A stretch of 64,000 nucleotides of DNA from Gammaproteobacteria bacterium (GTDB lineage: Bacteria; Pseudomonadota; Gammaproteobacteria; JAJPIJ01), in contig DATJVC010000008.1 in assembly GCA_035501935.1 (NCBI GenBank), positions 1-64,000 on the forward strand, read 5' to 3'. The notes beneath the pieces were generated by a model that ran no database searches, was not told the DNA's origin, and saw only the letters and a program-made list of their open reading frames with translations. The position numbers and the translations under genes are program-made. Below, piece after piece: positions 27,884 through 37,326 of this stretch. Position 1 is the first letter of the stretch. Every line of letters begins with the position of its first letter.

Positions 27884-29643
27884 GTTTCACGATGCACGGC
27901 GTCGGCGTCTCCCGCGGGATCGTCATCGGCCGCGTACATCTGCTCGAGCGCAATCAGCTGGAGGTCACGGAGTACGCCATCCCGCGCGAGCAGGTCAACA
28001 CGGAAATACTGCGCTTGCAAAACGCCATCACCGCCGCCCGCTTGCAGCTGCGAACGGTCCGCGAGCACATCCCGCGGGGCGCGGCGGCGGATGTCGCCGC
28101 CTTCATCGATACGCACCTGATGATGCTGGAAGACTCCTCGCTGACACAGGAGCCGGTGCGGCTGATCGCCGAGTTGCGCTGTAACGCGGAGTGGGCGCTC
28201 AAGTTGCAGCGCGACGCCCTGGTTGCGGTGTTCGACGAGATGGAGGACCCCTATCTGCGCAGCCGGCGCGATGACGTCGATCACGTGGTCAATCGTATCC
28301 AGCGCATTCTGTTGAACCACGGCCCGCTCAGGCACGAGACGCCGGACGAACGCCTGAAAGACTGCATCATCCTTTCCGATGACCTGACGCCCGCCGACAC
28401 CGTGCTGTTGCAGCATCATGGCATCGCCGCCTTCATCACCGAGTACGGCGGCCCCACCTCGCACACGGCAATCCTGGCCCGCAGCCTCGGCATACCCGCC
28501 ATCGTCGGCCTGCACCAGGCGCGCCGCTACATCCGCGACGAGGAGCAGGTCGTCGTGGACGGCACCCAGGGCGTCGTTGTCGTCGATCCGGATGATGCGC
28601 TGCTGGCCTACTACCGGGAGGGACAGGAACAAGAGCGTCGCTACTTCGCCGAACTGATCAAGCTCAAGGAGGCGCCGGCGATCACGGCCGACGGCGTCGC
28701 CGTCGAGTTGCACGCCAATATCGAACTGCCCTCGGATTTCGAGGCCGTGCGCCGGGTAGGCGCCAAGGGCGTGGGGCTGTATCGCACCGAGTATCTGTTC
28801 ATGAATCGTGAGGCGCCGCCGGACGAGGCGGAGCAGTATGAAAACTACCGCGAGATGATCAGCCAACTCAATGGCATCCCCGTCACCATACGCACGCTGG
28901 ATCTGGGCGCTGATAAGGCCGTTAATGGCGGCAACCAGGACCGTCCGCTGGCCGCCAATCCCGCGCTGGGTCTGCGCGCTGTGCGGCTGTGTCTGAAGGA
29001 TGCCGCGCTGTTCCGTCCGCAGCTGCGCGCCATTCTGCGCGCCTCGGCATCGGGGCCGGTGCGATTGCTGATTCCCATGTTGTCGATGGTGCAGGAGGTC
29101 GAGCAGGTACTGGGCATGCTGCGCGAAATCCGGGAGGAATTTGACCGCCACGGCGTCGCCCATGATCGGAACATGCCGGTCGGCGGCATGATCGAGGTGC
29201 CCGCCGCCGCCGTCTGTGCCGACGTGTTCGCGCGCCAGCTGGATTTTCTATCCATCGGCACCAACGATCTCATCCAGTACACGATGGCCATCGACCGGGT
29301 GAATGATGAGGTCAATTATCTCTATGAACCGCTGCATCCGGGCGTGCTGCGTCTCATCCGGGCCACCATCCAGGCCGGCGAGCAATACGGCAAGCCGGTG
29401 GGACTCTGTGGTGAGATGGCGAGCGATCCGCGCTACGTGCGCCTGCTGCTGGCCCTGGGCCTGCGGGAATTCAGCGTCCATCCCGCTGCGTTGCTGGAAG
29501 TCAAGCACATCATTCAGCAAACGAATCTGAAATCTCTGGCGGGGTTGAGCGCCCGCGTCCTCGGCTGCGCCACCGGCGCGGAGATTGCCGCCCTCCTGAA
29601 TGACATCAATTCACCGCCCGTCGTAAGCGGCGTGGCGGCGTGA
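27880..29643 (+). CDS. ptsI: Phosphoenolpyruvate--protein phosphotransferase (enzyme I)
   Basis: Enzyme I autophosphorylates with PEP and charges HPr. The 587-residue protein has the N-terminal HPr-binding domain, the phosphohistidine motif GGPTSHTAILAR, and the C-terminal PEP-binding barrel (GLYRTEYLFMNR, FLSIGTNDLIQYTMAIDR). There is no N-terminal GAF domain, so by architecture it is the sugar-type EI, not PtsP. No EIIB/C transporter is nearby, which suggests a regulatory PTS. Confidence 0.95.
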   Translation: MSFTMHGVGVSRGIVIGRVHLLERNQLEVTEYAIPREQVNTEILRLQNAITAARLQLRTVREHIPRGAAADVAAFIDTHLMMLEDSSLTQEPVRLIAELRCNAEWALKLQRDALVAVFDEMEDPYLRSRRDDVDHVVNRIQRILLNHGPLRHETPDERLKDCIILSDDLTPADTVLLQHHGIAAFITEYGGPTSHTAILARSLGIPAIVGLHQARRYIRDEEQVVVDGTQGVVVVDPDDALLAYYREGQEQERRYFAELIKLKEAPAITADGVAVELHANIELPSDFEAVRRVGAKGVGLYRTEYLFMNREAPPDEAEQYENYREMISQLNGIPVTIRTLDLGADKAVNGGNQDRPLAANPALGLRAVRLCLKDAALFRPQLRAILRASASGPVRLLIPMLSMVQEVEQVLGMLREIREEFDRHGVAHDRNMPVGGMIEVPAAAVCADVFARQLDFLSIGTNDLIQYTMAIDRVNDEVNYLYEPLHPGVLRLIRATIQAGEQYGKPVGLCGEMASDPRYVRLLLALGLREFSVHPAALLEVKHIIQQTNLKSLAGLSARVLGCATGAEIAALLNDINSPPVVSGVAA

Positions 29644-29669
29644 ATTATATTGAAGGCCGGCTGGAAAAT

Positions 29670-29891
29670 TCAGCGGCGCAGGATGTCATCGCCCACGTCT
29701 TCCTGAAGCGCCTCCGCCAGGCGTTTCCGCTCCCGGTATTCCTCTATGCGTTGCCTGGAAGTTTTTGCGCAACCCGCGCCCGGCGCCAGCGATGCCCCCT
29801 CGATATCACCGAGACCGTCATCGCCATCGTACTCTTCATCCTGCCACGAGCTGATCTTGGGCTCTGGTTCCGACGGGATTTTTTTCCCCAT
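29670..29891 (-). CDS. Small acidic protein, PA3496-like
   Basis: The product is 73 residues from the ATG at 29891, chosen because GTGGAGGA lies 7 bp upstream; the frame is open to 29912. The N-terminal half is acidic. The C-terminus RQRIEEYRERKRLAEAL resembles the short PA3496-type family found in gammaproteobacteria. It lies convergent to ptsI with 26 bp between. Function is unknown. Confidence 0.5.
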   Translation of the reverse strand: MGKKIPSEPEPKISSWQDEEYDGDDGLGDIEGASLAPGAGCAKTSRQRIEEYRERKRLAEALQEDVGDDILRR

Positions 29892-30040
29892 CCGGCGTTC
29901 CTCCACACGCATCTTTTACGTTTGAAGAACAGCGAATGTTAATTATCTAGAACAAAAAGACCTGCTTGTAAAGTGGCATGATTGCCACAGGATGAAAAAT
30001 GCAAAGCAGCGCACATTAACGGTGCGGGATTAACGCCGGA

Positions 30041-30409
30041 CTATTCCCAACTGAAGATGACCCACTGAGGGATGACGAAATTGGAATAGAGCTGACTCAT
30101 GCGGCTTTCCAGCACCCCGTTGCCATCGGTGTCGAACAGGTAATACGGTTTGCCGATCTTGGGCGTGATCTTGACGTACTGGAGGCGGCCGCCGACCTTG
30201 TGTTCCTCCACTTTGGCGCCGCCCTTGACGTCGCGCTCGACCTGCTCCGGGCTGATGGTCACTTCCGGCTCCAGCGCCACGCCGCTTTGCACCGCGGGGG
30301 GTGGCGGAGGCGCGGCGTCGGGCAACGCCTCCAACGGTTGTGACTCCTCCGCAGTCAGGTGCGTGGTTGACGCCAGCAGGGTTGCCAATAAAATCGAGTG
30401 CAAACGCAT
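30041..30409 (-). CDS. DUF2782-family secreted protein
   Basis: The 122-residue product has an N-terminal signal peptide (MRLHSILLATLLASTTHLTA), a Pro-rich stretch (about 32-42), and a C-terminal DUF2782-type domain (EVTISPEQVERDVKGG ... YYLFDTDGNG ... WVIFSW). The ATG at 30409 is preferred because AAAGAG lies at normal spacing. It is divergent from polA, where this family is often found. Function is unknown. Confidence 0.75.
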   Translation of the reverse strand: MRLHSILLATLLASTTHLTAEESQPLEALPDAAPPPPPAVQSGVALEPEVTISPEQVERDVKGGAKVEEHKVGGRLQYVKITPKIGKPYYLFDTDGNGVLESRMSQLYSNFVIPQWVIFSWE

Positions 30410-30599
30410 GGGCATGCTCTTTAGTATTTGTTTAGTCAGTGAAACACCATCCGCCTCGTTGGAGAATGGTCAGCAACTTCCAGCCGCCCTTATATGTGGG
30501 GAGAAAGCGGCAATTCAAGATAGGATAGCATCGATCACTTCCGGCGGTTTGTCCAATGCAGCAGCGTCGATGTACGGGGAAGAGGGAGAAACGACACAG

Positions 30600-33332
30600 A
30601 TGACGGCCAAACCCACGCTGGCGCTGGTCGATGGTTCATCCTACCTCTATCGGGCCTTTCACGCGCTTCCGGCGCTGACCACGTCAACCGGCCAGCCGAC
30701 CGGCGCCATCCACGGCGTCATCGCCATGCTGCGGCGGCTGATCAAGGATCACGCCCCCGCCTGTATGGCCGTGGTATTCGATGCGCGCGGCCCGACCTTC
30801 CGCGACGATCTGTACCCCGCCTACAAGGCCAACCGCGCGCCCATGCCGGATGAGTTGGGCGCGCAGGTCGAGCCGTTGCACGCCATCATCCGCGCGCTGG
30901 GGCTGCCGCTGATCTCGGTGGAAGGCGTGGAGGCGGATGACGTAATCGGCACGCTTGCCACGCAGGCGCATGCCGCCGGCATGAAGACGCTGATCGCCAC
31001 CGGCGACAAGGACATGGCGCAACTGGTGACGGACGATATCGTGCTGGTCAACACCATGGACAATTCCACCCTCGACCCCGCCGGCGTGCAGACCAAATTC
31101 GGCGTCGCACCGGCGCAGATGATTGATTACCTGACCCTGATCGGGGACAGCTCGGACAACGTGCCCGGCGTGCCCAAGGTCGGCCCCAAGACCGCCGTCA
31201 AATGGCTGGCGGACTATGTGACGCTCGACAACCTCACCGCCCATGCCGCGGAGATCGGCGGCAAGGTGGGCGAAAATCTGCGCGCAAGCCTGGGTCAATT
31301 GCCGCTGTCACGCCAGCTCCTTACCATCAAGCGAGATGTGCCGTTGCCCTTTGAACCGCGGGATTTGACGCCGGCGCCGCCGGATACGCAAACGCTGCGC
31401 GAGTGGTATACAAAACTGGAGTTCAAAACCTGGTTGAACGAACTGCTGGGCGGCGGTTCGCCGGCGTCAAGCCCGGCACTGGAGGCATCACCCTCTGCGA
31501 TTGCCGCCCCGCCGCCGTCTGCACCCGTCAAATATGATTGCGTGCTCACACGAGAGGATTTTGCGCGCTGGCTCGAGCGGTTGCGGCAGGCGGAGTTGTT
31601 CGCATTCGATACCGAGACCACCAGCCTGGACTACATGCAGGCGCGCGTCGTTGGCGTTTCCTTTGCGGTCGAACCCGACCAAGCTGCTTATGTGCCCTTG
31701 GCGCATGACTATGCCGGCGTGCCGGATCAAATTGATCGGGAGTGGGCGCTGGCTCAATTGCGGCCGCTGCTCGAAGACACCGGCAGGCCCAAGCTGGGAC
31801 AGCATCTCAAGTACGACCGCAACGTGCTGTCACATCACGGCATCCTGCTTGCCGGCATCCGGCATGATTCCATGCTGGAGTCCTACGTGCTGGACAGCAC
31901 GGCGACGCGCCATGATCTCGATTCTCTCGCGCTCAAATATCTGGGCCATCGCACCATCCATTTCGAGGATGTCGCTGGGAAGGGCGCCAATCAGATCACC
32001 TTCAATCAAGTGCCCGTGGAACAGGCCGCGCCCTATGCCGCCGAGGACGCCGACGTGAGTTTGAAGCTGCATCGGCACTTGTGGCCGCGCCTTGAGGCGG
32101 AGCCCGCCTTGAGGAGGCTGTACGAAGAAATCGAAATCCCGCTCATTCCCGTGCTCTCGCGCATGGAATTGACCGGCGTGGCGATCGACACCGCCATGCT
32201 GGCGCGGCAGGGCGCGGAACTGGCCCAACGCATGCGGGAGGTCGAGGAGGCCGCCTACAAGGCGGCGGGTCAGCCGTTCAATCTGGGATCGCCCAAGCAG
32301 ATCCAGCAAATCCTCTTCGAAAAGCTCAACATCCCGCCGCTGGAGAAGACGCCAGGCGGCCAGCCGTCCACTGCCGAGTCCGTGCTCGCCGAACTGGCGC
32401 AGGAACACAAACTGCCCGGCCTCATCCTGGAGCATCGATCCTTGAGCAAGCTCAAATCGACCTACACCGACACCCTGCCGCTGCAGGTTTCTCCAGCCAC
32501 GGGCCGCGTGCATACGAGTTATCATCAGGCGGTGGCCGCCACCGGCCGGCTGTCCTCCTCCGATCCCAATCTGCAAAACATCCCCATCCGCACCGAGGAG
32601 GGCCGCCGCATCCGTCAGGCGTTCGTCGCGCCAGCGGGGCATGTGCTGCTGGCCGCGGATTACTCCCAGATTGAACTGCGCATCATGGCGCACCTGTCCG
32701 GCGATCGCGGGCTGATCGAGGCCTTCGCGCGCGGCGAGGACATCCATCGCGCCACGGCGGCGGAGGTGTTCGGTCTGCCGCCCGCGCAGGTCAGCGACGA
32801 TCAGCGCCGTGCCGCCAAGGCCATCAATTTCGGCCTGATTTACGGCATGTCCGCCTTCGGACTCGCCCGCCAGCTCGGCATCGAACGCGGCGCGGCGCAA
32901 CAGTATGTTGATCTTTACTTCACCCGCTATCCGGGCGTGAAGGCATACATGGAGCGCACGCGCGAACAGGCCCGGGAACGCGGCTTTGTGGAAACCCTGT
33001 TCGGCCGCCGCCTTTATCTCCCGGATATCCGTTCGCGCAACAATCCCCGCCGCCAGTACGCCGAGCGCACCGCCATCAACGCACCCATGCAGGGATCGGC
33101 GGCGGATATCATCAAACGGGCGATGATCAGCGTCGATCGATGGCTGACGCAAAGCCGAATACCGGCGCGGATGATCATGCAGGTGCACGATGAATTGGTG
33201 CTGGAGGTGGCAGCGGGCGCCGCCGCCGAGGTGGCGGGAAAATTACGCGAGTTAATGAGTGGCGCGGCATCATTGTCGATACCATTGGTGGTCGATGTCG
33301 GCACCGGCGCCAACTGGGACGAGGCGCATTAA
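30600..33332 (+). CDS. polA: DNA polymerase I
   Basis: PolA removes RNA primers and fills gaps in replication and excision repair. The 910-residue protein has an N-terminal 5'-3' exonuclease domain (about 1-290). The proofreading domain is intact, with FDTETTSLDYM showing the catalytic DxE. The polymerase domain has motif A DYSQIELRIMAHLSGD, motif B RRAAKAINFGLIYG and motif C QVHDELVLEV. The ATG at 30600 (MTAKPTLALVDGSSYLYRAF) fits the family; upstream in-frame codons are antisense to the DUF2782 gene. The SD is GAGGGAG. Confidence 0.98.
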   Translation: MTAKPTLALVDGSSYLYRAFHALPALTTSTGQPTGAIHGVIAMLRRLIKDHAPACMAVVFDARGPTFRDDLYPAYKANRAPMPDELGAQVEPLHAIIRALGLPLISVEGVEADDVIGTLATQAHAAGMKTLIATGDKDMAQLVTDDIVLVNTMDNSTLDPAGVQTKFGVAPAQMIDYLTLIGDSSDNVPGVPKVGPKTAVKWLADYVTLDNLTAHAAEIGGKVGENLRASLGQLPLSRQLLTIKRDVPLPFEPRDLTPAPPDTQTLREWYTKLEFKTWLNELLGGGSPASSPALEASPSAIAAPPPSAPVKYDCVLTREDFARWLERLRQAELFAFDTETTSLDYMQARVVGVSFAVEPDQAAYVPLAHDYAGVPDQIDREWALAQLRPLLEDTGRPKLGQHLKYDRNVLSHHGILLAGIRHDSMLESYVLDSTATRHDLDSLALKYLGHRTIHFEDVAGKGANQITFNQVPVEQAAPYAAEDADVSLKLHRHLWPRLEAEPALRRLYEEIEIPLIPVLSRMELTGVAIDTAMLARQGAELAQRMREVEEAAYKAAGQPFNLGSPKQIQQILFEKLNIPPLEKTPGGQPSTAESVLAELAQEHKLPGLILEHRSLSKLKSTYTDTLPLQVSPATGRVHTSYHQAVAATGRLSSSDPNLQNIPIRTEEGRRIRQAFVAPAGHVLLAADYSQIELRIMAHLSGDRGLIEAFARGEDIHRATAAEVFGLPPAQVSDDQRRAAKAINFGLIYGMSAFGLARQLGIERGAAQQYVDLYFTRYPGVKAYMERTREQARERGFVETLFGRRLYLPDIRSRNNPRRQYAERTAINAPMQGSAADIIKRAMISVDRWLTQSRIPARMIMQVHDELVLEVAAGAAAEVAGKLRELMSGAASLSIPLVVDVGTGANWDEAH

Positions 33333-33554
33333 TTCATCAGTTACCCATGTTGTGATGCAATGTATGACAGCCGTGTGACTGCTTGACGCGGAGACGAAAA
33401 AAGCGGAGGCTAAAGGTTAATGAAATGCACAAGTTAAAATCCGTGCTACGCTTTATATAACCACACCAACATCAACAACAAAGGCGCGAATCCACCTCTC
33501 GCTTTTTCGCCGCACCCAACCGCTTTTATTTGAGTACAACCATCGCGTCGCCGC

Positions 33555-34298
33555 ATGCTGCTCATACCGGCCATTGATATCAAGGATGGAAAGTGCGTCC
33601 GCCTGCGCCAGGGTCGGATGAACGATGACACCGTTTATTCCGAGGATCCGGCGGCGATGGCGGCGCGCTGGATCGCGGCCGGCGCGCGGCGGCTGCACAT
33701 CGTGGATTTGAACGGCGCGGCCAAGGGCAGGCCGGTCAACGCCGAGATCATCCATCGTATCTGCGCCACGCACCCCGACATCCCCATCCAGGTCGGCGGC
33801 GGCATCCGCGATGAGGACACCATACAGCAATACCTCGACGCGGGCGTGAGTTACGTGATTTTGGGCACCAAGGCGGTGACGGCACCGCACTTCGTGGCCG
33901 ACATGTGCATGGAATTTCCCAGCCATATCATCGTGGGCCTGGATGTCCGCGACGGCAAGGTGGCGATCGACGGCTGGTCCAAGCTGTCGCGGCACGATGC
34001 CGTCGATCTGGCGAAAAAATTCGAACAGGACGGCATCGCCGCCATCATTTACACAGATATCAGCCGCGACGGCATGTTGAACGGCATCAGCCTGGAATCG
34101 ACGGTGGCCTTTGCCCGCGAACTGGCCGTCCCCGTCATTGCCTCCGGGGGGCTCACCAATCTGGAGGACATCAAGGCGTTGTGCCGGGTCGAGGGCGAGG
34201 GCATTGCCGGCGCCATCACCGGCCGCGCCATCTACGAAGGGTCGCTCGATTTCGCCGCCGCGCAAAAGCTCGCGGATCGGCTCGGTAAAGCCGGGTAA
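33555..34298 (+). CDS. hisA: ProFAR isomerase (HisA)
   Basis: HisA is a TIM-barrel isomerase opening the ribose of ProFAR in histidine synthesis. The 247-residue protein begins [17 protein letters not shown] with the first catalytic Asp; the second is in [10 protein letters not shown]. The 222-bp spacer upstream holds no gene and should contain the promoter of hisAFI. In most relatives hisB-hisH directly precede it; here they are 17 kb away. Confidence 0.97.
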   Translation: MLLIPAIDIKDGKCVRLRQGRMNDDTVYSEDPAAMAARWIAAGARRLHIVDLNGAAKGRPVNAEIIHRICATHPDIPIQVGGGIRDEDTIQQYLDAGVSYVILGTKAVTAPHFVADMCMEFPSHIIVGLDVRDGKVAIDGWSKLSRHDAVDLAKKFEQDGIAAIIYTDISRDGMLNGISLESTVAFARELAVPVIASGGLTNLEDIKALCRVEGEGIAGAITGRAIYEGSLDFAAAQKLADRLGKAG

Positions 34299-34326
34299 GA
34301 CCCCGCTGCCTGACCCGGACACGTTG

Positions 34327-35100
34327 ATGGCCCTGGCCAAACGCATCATCCCCTGTCTCGACGTGGACGCCGGCCGCGTCGTCAAGGGCGTAAGATTTGT
34401 CGACATCCGCGATGCCGGCGATCCGGTGGAGATCGCCCGCCGCTACGATGAACAGGGCGCCGATGAGATCGCCTTTCTCGATATCACCGCCAGCAGCGAT
34501 GACCGCGAGACCCTGATGCACGTGGTGGAGGCGGTGGCCGCGCAGGTTTTCATTCCGCTGACCGTGGGCGGCGGCATCCGCAGCGTGGAGGATGTCCGGC
34601 GGCTGCTGAATGCCGGCGCCGACAAGGTCAGCATAAACACCGCCGCGGTCGCCCGGCCCGAATTGATCGCCGAGGCCTCCGCGCATTTCGGGGCGCAGTG
34701 TATCGTGGTGGCCATCGACGCCCGCCGCGCCGCGGGTGCGGGAACGCCGCCGCGTTGGGAGGTGTACACGCACGGTGGCCGGCGGCCGACGGGACTCGAT
34801 GCGGTGGCGTGGGCGCAGAAAATGAACGCGTTCGGCGCCGGGGAAATCCTGCTGACCAGCATGGATCGGGACGGTACGCGCGATGGTTTTGACCTGGCGC
34901 TGACCCGCGCCGTCTCGGATGCGGTCGGCATCCCGGTCATCGCTTCCGGCGGCGTGGGTGGGTTACAGCACCTGGCCGATGGGGTTACGATGGGCCATGC
35001 CGACGCCGTGCTGGCGGCGAGCATCTTCCATTTTGGCGAATACACCATCGGGGATGCCAAACGCCACATGGCGGCGGCGGGTATTCCGGTGCGGTTGTAA
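34327..35100 (+). CDS. hisF: Imidazole glycerol phosphate synthase cyclase subunit HisF
   Basis: HisF uses ammonia from HisH to close the imidazole ring, releasing AICAR. The 257 residues form a TIM barrel with [16 protein letters not shown] (catalytic Asp) and VVAIDARR (second Asp). The ATG at 34327 is used. Its partner hisH is at 51438. A double-hairpin repeat starts 4 bp after its stop. Confidence 0.97.
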   Translation: MALAKRIIPCLDVDAGRVVKGVRFVDIRDAGDPVEIARRYDEQGADEIAFLDITASSDDRETLMHVVEAVAAQVFIPLTVGGGIRSVEDVRRLLNAGADKVSINTAAVARPELIAEASAHFGAQCIVVAIDARRAAGAGTPPRWEVYTHGGRRPTGLDAVAWAQKMNAFGAGEILLTSMDRDGTRDGFDLALTRAVSDAVGIPVIASGGVGGLQHLADGVTMGHADAVLAASIFHFGEYTIGDAKRHMAAAGIPVRL

Positions 35101-35104
35101 GTAA

Positions 35105-35169
35105 ACTCTGAATCAGTCCATCCCGGACTTTTCGGAGTCGGGAAACAAAAAACGTGGTTTTTGTTTCCC
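35105..35169. repeat. Double-hairpin repeat, copy 2 (hisF-hisI gap)
   Basis: Hairpin A (35105-35138) pairs ACTC.GAA.AGTCC with GGACTTTTCGGAGT. Hairpin B (35140-35169) pairs GGGAAACAAAAAAC with GTTTTTGTTTCCC around GTGG. It is clearly homologous to the copies at 187 and 52091. Confidence 0.8.
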
Positions 35170-35194
35170 TTCCGTTTCTCAATGGACCCAAACC

Positions 35195-35572
35195 ATGTCA
35201 TGGCTTGATGCGGTGAAGTGGAATCCCGACGGCCTCGTGCCGGCGATCGCCCAGGAGGTGAAGACGGGCCGGGTGTTGACGCTCGCCTGGATGAACCGGG
35301 AGGCCCTGCGCTTGACGCTTGATGAGGGGCGCGCGGTGTACTGGTCGCGTTCGCGTCGGAAACTGTGGCGCAAAGGCGAGGAATCCGGCCATGTGCAGAC
35401 CGTGCACGAGATTCGCCTCGATTGCGACAACGATGCTATCCTGTTGCATGTGACGCAGCAGGACGGCATCGCCTGCCACACCGGGCGGCACAGCTGCTTC
35501 TTTCAGCGGCTGGAAAACGGCGCGTGGGTGAACGCCGATCCCGTCATTGATGCCCGCAAATCTTCCACTTGA
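35195..35572 (+). CDS. hisI: Phosphoribosyl-AMP cyclohydrolase
   Basis: HisI hydrolyses the purine ring of PR-AMP, the third step of histidine synthesis. The 125-residue protein has the zinc- and substrate-binding motifs [25 protein letters not shown] and [10 protein letters not shown]. It is monofunctional, with hisE encoded separately downstream after an intervening SYLF gene. Confidence 0.97.
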   Translation: MSWLDAVKWNPDGLVPAIAQEVKTGRVLTLAWMNREALRLTLDEGRAVYWSRSRRKLWRKGEESGHVQTVHEIRLDCDNDAILLHVTQQDGIACHTGRHSCFFQRLENGAWVNADPVIDARKSST

Positions 35573-35586
35573 ACTGGAGATATTCC

Positions 35587-36276
35587 ATGCGACTACGCCA
35601 CTTGTTTCATTGGATGATGCTGATGTTCGCGGCGGCGGTGCTGCATTCCGTCCCGGTGCGCGCCGACGATGAACAGAGCGCCAAGGTGCGGGAGGCTGAT
35701 GAAGTCATGGGAGAGATCATGGCCATACCGGAGAGCAGCATTCCGCCTGCGTTGCTCGCCGAGGCGCACGCCATCGCCATCATTCCCAGCGTACTCAAGG
35801 CCGGGTTTATCGTCGGCGGCCGTTTTGGCAAGGGGGTTGTGATGGTGCGCGGCAAGGCGGGCTGGAGTGACCCCGTGTTTCTGACGCTGGCCGGCGGCAG
35901 TTTTGGCTGGCAGATCGGCGCGCAGGCCGCGGACGTGATCCTGGTGTTCAAGAACCGCCGCGGGCTGGACAGCCTGGTCAACGGTAAATTCACACTGGGG
36001 GCGGATGCCGCGGTATCGGCCGGGCCGGTCGGTCGCAATGCGGCGGCGGCCACCGACGTGCAGTTGAAATCCGAAATTTATTCCTATTCGCGCAGTCGCG
36101 GCCTGTTTGCGGGCGTGGCGCTGGACGGCTCGGTGCTGGACATCGACAAGGATGCAGATGCCGCCTATTACGGCAAGGCCGGGATAACGGCGACGGAGAT
36201 ATTCGACGGCAACGCGCCCAAACACCCCGCTGATTCCCAGAAGCTCAAGTCCACATTGGGAAAATACGCACGCTGA
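35587..36276 (+). CDS. SYLF/Ysc84-domain lipid-binding protein
   Basis: The 229-residue product has a signal peptide ([26 protein letters not shown], cleaved near RA-DD). A SYLF (DUF500/Ysc84) domain follows, with [20 protein letters not shown] and [20 protein letters not shown], shown in part. In eukaryotes the domain binds phosphoinositides; bacterial members are periplasmic and poorly understood. The ATG at 35587 has a GGAG SD. It sits within the his genes, 14 bp after hisI and 2 bp before hisE, so it is presumably co-transcribed. Confidence 0.88.
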   Translation: MRLRHLFHWMMLMFAAAVLHSVPVRADDEQSAKVREADEVMGEIMAIPESSIPPALLAEAHAIAIIPSVLKAGFIVGGRFGKGVVMVRGKAGWSDPVFLTLAGGSFGWQIGAQAADVILVFKNRRGLDSLVNGKFTLGADAAVSAGPVGRNAAAATDVQLKSEIYSYSRSRGLFAGVALDGSVLDIDKDADAAYYGKAGITATEIFDGNAPKHPADSQKLKSTLGKYAR

Positions 36277-36278
36277 GT

Positions 36279-36599
36279 GTGGATACGACATTGGACAAAC
36301 TGGCGGAGGTTCTGGAGTCGCGCAAGACGGCGGGCGCCGACACCTCCTACGTTGCCGGTTTGTACCGTCAGGGGCTGGATGCCATCCTGAAAAAGATGGG
36401 CGAGGAAGCGACTGAAACGATCATTGCCGCCAAAAGCGGGAAGCGCGAGGAGATCATTCATGAGACGGCGGACCTGTGGTTCCACACGCTGGTCATGCTG
36501 AGCCATTTGAACCTCAAACCGGCGGAGGTGCTGGCGGAACTCGATCGCCGCTTTGGCCGTTCGGGGCTGGAAGAAAAGGCAGCGCGCCAGAAACAGTAG
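36279..36599 (+). CDS. hisE: Phosphoribosyl-ATP pyrophosphatase
   Basis: HisE hydrolyses PR-ATP to PR-AMP, the second step of histidine synthesis. The 106-residue all-alpha MazG-like protein has [15 protein letters not shown] and [14 protein letters not shown], carrying the metal-binding acidic residues. It starts with GTG 2 bp after the SYLF gene stop. It precedes tatA, the usual order. Confidence 0.96.
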   Translation: MDTTLDKLAEVLESRKTAGADTSYVAGLYRQGLDAILKKMGEEATETIIAAKSGKREEIIHETADLWFHTLVMLSHLNLKPAEVLAELDRRFGRSGLEEKAARQKQ

Positions 36600-36610
36600 G
36601 AGGAAGACTT

Positions 36611-36832
36611 ATGGGCGGATTGAGCATATGGCACTGGCTGATCGTTCTTGCCATCGTGGTTCTGCTGTTTGGCACCAAAAAGCTCAAAAATGTGGGCACG
36701 GATCTGGGCGAGGCCATCAAAGGCTTCCGCTCCGCCATGCGTGAAGGCGAGCAGGACGCTGCGGCCCGGAAAACGCCGGAAGGCAAGGTCATCGAGGGCG
36801 AAACCGAAAAGAAGGAACCGCCCGCCGGCTGA
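36611..36832 (+). CDS. tatA: Sec-independent translocase subunit TatA
   Basis: TatA forms the pore of the twin-arginine export machinery. The 73-residue protein has one membrane helix (about 7-21) ending in the [10 protein letters not shown] hinge, an amphipathic helix, and a charged tail. The SD is TAGGAGGAAG. A 140-bp palindromic element begins at the base after its stop codon and separates it from tatB. Confidence 0.96.
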   Translation: MGGLSIWHWLIVLAIVVLLFGTKKLKNVGTDLGEAIKGFRSAMREGEQDAAARKTPEGKVIEGETEKKEPPAG

Positions 36833-36972
36833 CAGATTGATGTAAAACTATTGCGGAGGCCGTCTGCGTTGTTGCTGCTCGCCCGAAAGCTTGCCGTACT
36901 GTCCTGTAGTCTCGCCTTCTCGCTCGCGGCGCCTAGCAGCCGGGCCTCCTCACAACGTTTTACATCAATCTG
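36833..36972. repeat. Palindromic MITE-like element (family P, copy 1)
   Basis: The element is bounded by perfect 16-bp terminal inverted repeats, CAGATTGATGTAAAAC at 36833 and GTTTTACATCAATCTG ending at 36972. Subterminal arms GCGGAGG and CCTCCTC also pair, and internal segments are rich in CTCGC/GCGAG. The left end touches the tatA stop codon. The same sequence, inverted, occurs at 40039-40167. No coding capacity is seen. Confidence 0.85.
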
Positions 36973-37020
36973 CCGGGTAAACTGACGGCGCTATTTTATT
37001 TTTCTTAGCGGATTTCTCTC

Positions 37021-37320
37021 ATGTTCGGCGTCGGATTCTGGGAACTCATCGTCATCGCCGCAGTGGCGCTGATTGTCTTCGGCCCGGACAAACTGCCGGG
37101 TCTGGCGCGTACGGTGGGATTCTGGGCGGGCAGGGCGCGGCGCCAACTGGCCGAGTTCCGCAGGCAGGTCGAGCGCGAGATGGCCTTCGGGGAGATGCAG
37201 CGCCTGCAGGAGCAGTTGCGCGCCACGGCCAAAAACACCCCCAGCATTCATCCCGGCGAAACCGCGACAGAATCGGCCGAAAAGAAAGCGGCTGATGAAA
37301 AGCCGGCGCCGCAGGAATGA
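37021..37320 (+). CDS. tatB: Sec-independent translocase subunit TatB
   Basis: TatB joins TatC in recognising twin-arginine signals. The 99-residue product begins [31 protein letters not shown], shown partly here, with the conserved Glu in the membrane helix and the FGPxxLP hinge that separates TatB from TatA. A charged amphipathic helix and an Ala/Glu/Lys tail follow. It lies 6 bp upstream of tatC. Confidence 0.96.
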   Translation: MFGVGFWELIVIAAVALIVFGPDKLPGLARTVGFWAGRARRQLAEFRRQVEREMAFGEMQRLQEQLRATAKNTPSIHPGETATESAEKKAADEKPAPQE

Positions 37321-37326
37321 CGTGTC

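Noticed and set aside
27589-29163. 524-codon open frame opposite ptsH-ptsI
   Set aside because: Despite its length, ptsI and ptsH are unambiguous by active-site motifs and the reverse frame has a GC-shadow composition.
31830-33188. 452-codon open frame opposite polA
   Set aside because: It is antisense to the conserved polymerase domain, with no family signature or start signal.
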